Shown here: piece after piece, positions 12,658 through 15,905 of the stretch
Layout: every line of letters starts with the position of its first letter
How positions within the stretch are numbered: the stretch's first letter is position 1
From: DATCZB01 sp035513215
GTDB taxonomy: Bacteria; Pseudomonadota; Gammaproteobacteria; Steroidobacterales; Rariloculaceae
Direction of reading: 5' to 3'
DNA length: 15,905 nt
Assembly: GCA_035513215.1 (NCBI GenBank)
Contig: DATKCK010000035.1
Coordinates: forward strand, 1-15,905
Translations under genes and position numbers: made by a program
The notes under the pieces: generated by a model
What the model was told of the DNA's origin: nothing
What the model saw: the letters and a program-made list of their open reading frames with translations, nothing else
The model's database searches: none

Positions 12658-13340
12658 GCGCGCGCCTCGCCAGGACGATCATCGTCGTCGTCCTCGCGCT
12701 CGCGAGCCTCTATCTCAGCTTCGAGCTCGGCCGGCTCCAGTCCGGATACTCGGTGGTCGATGCGCGGCGCCAAACGGCCGGCTACGAGAGCGCGCTGGCC
12801 GAAAGCAATCGAAGGATCGACGAGCTAGAGCGGCAGGTCGCGATCCTCGAGACCTCGCGTGACATCGACCAGGAAACCTACTCGAGCGTCGAAGACAATC
12901 TCGGCGAGCTTCAGGTGCTGATCCAGGAACAGGAAGAGGATCTCGCCTTCTACCGAGGTATCGTTTCCCCGGGCGACGGCGTTGCGGGCCTTCGGATACA
13001 GAATGTCGAGGTCGTCGCCGGCGAGGGCGAGGCCAGCCACATGCTGCGCGTTCTGCTGGTGCAGGCCATCGTCCACAACGACCGCGTGACGGGGTCGGTC
13101 CGGGCAACGTTGCGCGGGACGCTCGACGGCGAGTCCGCCGAGCTCGGTCTCGACGCGCTCGGCACCGAGAGCCGGGCCACGGATATCCCGTATGGATTCC
13201 GCTACTTTCAGACGCTCGAGACGGGCTTAAGCTTGCCCCAGGGCTTTGCGCCCGCGGAGCTCGAGATTCAGGTTTGGCCCGGGAGCCCCCGGGGTGAGAC
13301 CATAGTGCAGAGCTTTCCGTGGGCCGAGGTCGCCCGATAG
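12654..13340 (+). CDS. DUF6776-family membrane-anchored coiled-coil protein
   Basis: The 228-aa product starts at the ATG that overlaps the rppH stop (ATGA), implying coupled translation. A single N-terminal transmembrane helix (about 8-23) is followed by a coiled coil (about 40-98, rich in E, L and Q) and a beta-rich periplasmic domain of about 120 residues beginning FYRGIVSPGDGVAGLRIQ. This is the arrangement of DUF6776 proteins, found in gammaproteobacteria next to a bactofilin gene as here. The role is unknown; location beside a bactofilin suggests cell envelope shape or wall synthesis. That link is from gene order only. Confidence 0.8.
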   Translation: MSARLARTIIVVVLALASLYLSFELGRLQSGYSVVDARRQTAGYESALAESNRRIDELERQVAILETSRDIDQETYSSVEDNLGELQVLIQEQEEDLAFYRGIVSPGDGVAGLRIQNVEVVAGEGEASHMLRVLLVQAIVHNDRVTGSVRATLRGTLDGESAELGLDALGTESRATDIPYGFRYFQTLETGLSLPQGFAPAELEIQVWPGSPRGETIVQSFPWAEVAR

Positions 13341-13374
13341 GCTCGGGCGGCCGGGCCTGGTCAGAGGATGACGG

Positions 13375-13860
13375 ATGTTTAGAAAGAAGGGACACGCGGA
13401 CGCCGCGATCACCACGCTGGTCGGCAAGGACACGCGCGTGCACGGCGATGTCGAGTTCACGGGCGGTTGCCTGATCGACGGCTACGTCAAGGGCAACGTC
13501 AAATCCGTCAGGGACGAGAACGCGACGCTGAACCTCAGCGAGCGCGGCTGCATCGAGGGCGCCGTCATGGTGGCGAACGTCACGCTCCACGGCACGGTCA
13601 AGGGCGATGTCAAGGCAACGCGGCGCGTGGAGCTCGGCAGGAAGGCGCGCGTCGTCGGCAACGTACAATACAGCCTGATCGAAATGGCGATCGGCGCCGA
13701 GGTCAACGGCAAGCTGATTCACGAAAGAGAAGCGAGTCAGCGAGATGCGAAGGAGGTCGATGCGCAGAGCATTCTCGCCCAGTCGGACGAGGAGGAAGAG
13801 CGCTTCGAGCGCGCGGCCGATCCGGCGCCAGTAGCGAAAATCAACGTGGTGGGAGAGTGA
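13375..13860 (+). CDS. Bactofilin (polymer-forming cytoskeletal protein)
   Basis: The 161-aa product has the bactofilin right-handed beta-helix: TTLVGKDTRVHGDVEFTGG, LIDGYVKGNV, GCIEGAVMVANVTLHGTVKGDV, and RRVELGRKARVVGNVQYSLIEMAIGAEVNGKL, with hydrophobic and glycine spacing about every 17-19 residues. Flanking tails are short and charged, as usual; the acidic C-terminal tail (about 120-161) would be disordered. Bactofilins self-assemble into filaments without nucleotide and place wall enzymes or other proteins at defined sites. AGAGGATG precedes ATG 13375. Its position right after the DUF6776 gene, and 4 nt before erpA, implies co-transcription. Confidence 0.92.
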   Translation: MFRKKGHADAAITTLVGKDTRVHGDVEFTGGCLIDGYVKGNVKSVRDENATLNLSERGCIEGAVMVANVTLHGTVKGDVKATRRVELGRKARVVGNVQYSLIEMAIGAEVNGKLIHEREASQRDAKEVDAQSILAQSDEEEERFERAADPAPVAKINVVGE

Positions 13861-13864
13861 GTTT

Positions 13865-14221
13865 ATGAGCGAGCCGAGATGGGATGCCGGTGAGCAGGTT
13901 CTGGTTTTCACGGACGCGGCGGCGCACAAGGTCGGGCAACTGATCGAGCAGGAAGGTAACCCGGGTCTCAAGCTTCGGGTCTACATCCAGGGCGGCGGCT
14001 GCTCCGGATTCCAGTACGGGTTCACTTTCGACGAGGAGGTTCAGGAAGGCGACACGTCGGTCGAGAACCAGGGGGTGACGCTGCTCGTCGATCCGATGAG
14101 CGTACAGTATCTGACCGGCGCCGAGATCGACTACCGGGAAGATCTCATGGGCGCGCAGTTCATCATCCGCAATCCGAACGCGACGACGACCTGCGGCTGC
14201 GGCTCCTCCTTTTCTGTCTGA
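13865..14221 (+). CDS. erpA: Iron-sulfur cluster insertion protein ErpA
   Basis: The 118-aa A-type carrier holds its three conserved cysteines: C46 in GGGCSGFQYGF, and C110 and C112 in TTTCGCGSSFS. It receives Fe-S clusters and passes them to targets such as IspG and IspH. The motifs DPMSVQYLTGAEIDY and FIIRNPNA are family-typical, and length is near E. coli ErpA (114 aa). ATG 13865 has GGGAGAG 8-9 nt upstream, across the end of the bactofilin gene. ErpA rather than IscA is favoured by the short stretch between C46 and the C-terminal pair and by the lack of an isc cluster nearby. Confidence 0.93.
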   Translation: MSEPRWDAGEQVLVFTDAAAHKVGQLIEQEGNPGLKLRVYIQGGGCSGFQYGFTFDEEVQEGDTSVENQGVTLLVDPMSVQYLTGAEIDYREDLMGAQFIIRNPNATTTCGCGSSFSV

Positions 14222-14242
14222 CGGTATCGTTCCACACCGGGC

Positions 14243-15772
14243 TTGAGCGCGACGCCTCCCCTTCCAGTCGACGAGCTCGCGGACGTCATGGCCGCGGTCG
14301 ATTTAGGGTCGAACAGCTTTCATATGGTCGTTGCGAGAGCCCAGCACGGGCAGCTCGCGATCGTCGACCGGTTGCGGGAGATGGTCCGTCTCGCATCGGG
14401 GCTGACGAGCGGCGGGCACCTCGACAACGAGAGTCAGGACAGGGCGCTCGCCTGTCTGCGACGATTCGGCCAGCGGATTCGGGACATGCACGCGGAGCAG
14501 GTCCGTGTCGTCGGCACGAACACGTTGCGCAGGGCGCGCAACGCCGACGCCTTCTTAGGCGCCGCCGAGGACGCGCTCGGTCATCCCGTCGAGGTCATCT
14601 CCGGCATGGAGGAGGCGAGGCTCGTCTACCTCGGCGTCAGTCATCATGTCGATGGCGCGGCGGGGCTCAACCTCGTTGTCGACATCGGTGGCGGCAGCAC
14701 CGAGCTCATCATCGGCGAGGGGTTCGAGCCGCGCGAGCTCGAGAGCCTGGCGCTCGGCTGCGTGGGCCTGAGCCAGCAATTCTTCGACGGCGGGCGCCTC
14801 GGGCCCAAGCGTTTCCAGCGCGCGCGACTTGCGGCCAGCCAGGAGCTCAGGCCCGTCGCCGCGAGTTTCAGGCGCCTCGGCTGGAATCTCGCCGTCGGCT
14901 CCTCGGGCACGATCCGGGCGGCCCAGAGCGTGATCGCGGGGCTCGGGCTCGAGGACGACGGGATTACCGTCGAGGCGCTCGAGGAAGTCATCGAGCGGAT
15001 GATCGAGGCGCGCCACATCGACAAGCTTGCGCTGCCCGAGCTCGGGCCCGACCGGGCGCCGGTGTTCGCCGGCGGCATCTCGATCCTCGTCGAGTTCATG
15101 CGCGAGTTCAGGATCGAGAGGCTCGCCGTCAGCGACGGCGCTCTGCGCGAGGGTCTGCTCTACGACATGGTCGGGCGGCGACTGCGCGAAGATGCGCGCG
15201 AGGTCTCGATCCGCGGGTTGCAGTCGCGATTCCACGTCGATACCGAGCAGGCCGATCGTGTCGAGCGAACGGCGATGTCCCTGCTGGAGAGCATTGCCAA
15301 GGCCTGGGGATTGACCGACTCCAGGCACGCGCAACTGCTGCGATGGGCGGCGCGGCTGCACGAGGTCGGGCTCGATATTGCGCATGCCAAGCATCATCTG
15401 CACGGCGCCTATCTGCTTGCCAATGCCGATCTGCCAGGTTTCGCACGCCTCGAGCAGCAAGTGCTCGCGGCCCTCGTCGGCAACCATCGGCGGCGGTTCG
15501 ACGGCATGGCTCTCGACAGTCTCAAGGCCGATTGGCGCGGCCCGATTTTCAAGCTCATCGTCCTGCTCAGGCTCGCGATCGTTCTGAACCGGGCCAGGAG
15601 CAATGCCGAGCGGCCCGAGATTCGGCTCTCCGGCGGCGACGGCACGCTCAAGCTCAGGTTCCCGAAGCACTGGTTCGACGCCAACCCGCTGACCCACGCG
15701 GATCTCGTTCAGGAGCAGGCGTTCCTCGCGGCGCGCGGGTTCGAGCTCAAGCTGACGACGCGCAAGGACTAG
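14243..15772 (+). CDS. ppx: Exopolyphosphatase (Ppx/GppA family)
   Basis: The 509-aa protein hydrolyses polyphosphate processively (or pppGpp in GppA forms). The actin-like fold motifs are D20-L-G-S-N-S-F (phosphate 1), VRVVGTNTLRRARNADAFL, VDIGGGSTELIIGE (phosphate 2), and SSGTIRA. The C-terminal HD-like half contains LHEVGLDIAHAKHHLHGAYLL and VGNHRR, as in Ppx. Length equals E. coli PPX (513 aa) within a few residues, which favours Ppx over a short Ppx1. The start is likely TTG 14243, because ATG 14288 would leave only four residues before the DLGSNSF strand and lacks a ribosome site. The TAG stop (15770-15772) overlaps the end of an IS630-type gene on the other strand. Confidence 0.92.
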   Translation: MSATPPLPVDELADVMAAVDLGSNSFHMVVARAQHGQLAIVDRLREMVRLASGLTSGGHLDNESQDRALACLRRFGQRIRDMHAEQVRVVGTNTLRRARNADAFLGAAEDALGHPVEVISGMEEARLVYLGVSHHVDGAAGLNLVVDIGGGSTELIIGEGFEPRELESLALGCVGLSQQFFDGGRLGPKRFQRARLAASQELRPVAASFRRLGWNLAVGSSGTIRAAQSVIAGLGLEDDGITVEALEEVIERMIEARHIDKLALPELGPDRAPVFAGGISILVEFMREFRIERLAVSDGALREGLLYDMVGRRLREDAREVSIRGLQSRFHVDTEQADRVERTAMSLLESIAKAWGLTDSRHAQLLRWAARLHEVGLDIAHAKHHLHGAYLLANADLPGFARLEQQVLAALVGNHRRRFDGMALDSLKADWRGPIFKLIVLLRLAIVLNRARSNAERPEIRLSGGDGTLKLRFPKHWFDANPLTHADLVQEQAFLAARGFELKLTTRKD

Positions 15773-15905
15773 TGGCCTGTAACAGTCGAAACCGTAGTGA
15801 TGCGATGGTTGGGGTCGCGGTAGACCCACTTCACGGGCTTCGGTGAGTCGTTGTATTTGCGGATGTAGCGCATAAGTTTTCTCTTGAGATCTGGCACTGA
15901 AGTGA
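15769..15905 (-). mobile_element. 3' end of an IS630-type transposase gene (cut by the window edge)
   Basis: The last 44 codons read on the minus strand from 15903 encode TSVPDLKRKLMRYIRKYN and PKPVKWVYRDPNHRI, the typical C-terminus of IS630-family DDE transposases, with a TAG stop at 15769-15771. The rest lies beyond the window. IS630 elements insert at TA; a TA lies at 15770-15771 inside the ppx stop codon, so the element may have entered exactly there. No inverted repeat can be checked because the other end is absent. Confidence 0.8.

Noticed and set aside
12715..13971. A 418-codon minus-strand frame opposite the DUF6776, bactofilin and erpA genes
   Set aside because: It spans three well-supported genes on the other strand and is mostly Arg, Ser and Pro.
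14555..15829. A 424-codon minus-strand frame opposite ppx
   Set aside because: It is an antisense shadow of ppx; its composition is that of a reverse-complemented high-GC gene.
1..15905. CRISPR arrays, tRNA or rRNA genes, integron integrase
   Set aside because: No regularly spaced repeats, no cloverleaf or rRNA sequence, and no tyrosine-recombinase motifs were recognised in the window.

Overview
The window reads as a piece of chromosome from a high-GC gammaproteobacterium, probably near the Xanthomonadales/Chromatiales (Wenzhouxiangella-like). This is inferred from the fused chorismate mutase-prephenate dehydrogenase, a 176-aa RppH, the DUF6776-bactofilin-ErpA cluster and a long Ppx. No species can be named from the sequence alone.

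Region 1 (1-3866) is a decaying integron gene-cassette array with no integrase in the window (a CALIN-type cluster). Two complete attC sites of 105 bp (2058-2162, 3040-3144) frame small cassettes: a VanY-like peptidase, a DUF6933 protein, a toxin remnant with its orphan HTH antitoxin, and, downstream, a VOC protein and a small lipoprotein-like ORF. Three other attC sites are partly deleted. The first attC is split by an IS110/IS1111-family element (17-1402). Its transposase has lost much of its catalytic domain in frame. Its long non-coding end holds a near copy of the attC/IS junction, as expected of a guide (seek/bridge) RNA.

Region 2 (about 3863-6452) has six short genes on the + strand, some overlapping or closely spaced: a GNAT, a membrane-anchored protein of unknown function, an NfeD-like protein, a 70-aa membrane protein and a Pat/MnaT-type GNAT.

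Region 3 (6453-6946) is AT-rich and has no ordinary gene. On the minus strand it carries a full-consensus sigma-54 promoter, a roughly 255-nt transcript region with purine-rich and AACAATAA Hfq-type motifs, and a strong intrinsic terminator. This is the best candidate for an undescribed element here: a sigma-54-dependent, Hfq-binding small RNA.

Region 4 (6947-10911, minus) is an operon of fghA (S-formylglutathione hydrolase), pdxH (PNP/PMP oxidase) and a secreted beta-propeller/amidohydrolase protein that lacks several expected metal ligands. A perfect 17-bp inverted repeat lies just upstream of the fghA ribosome binding site.

Region 5 (11031-15772, plus) is a housekeeping cluster: tyrA, rppH, a DUF6776 protein, a bactofilin, erpA and ppx, with short gaps or overlaps. 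The 3' end of an IS630-type transposase abuts and overlaps the ppx stop codon at the right edge.
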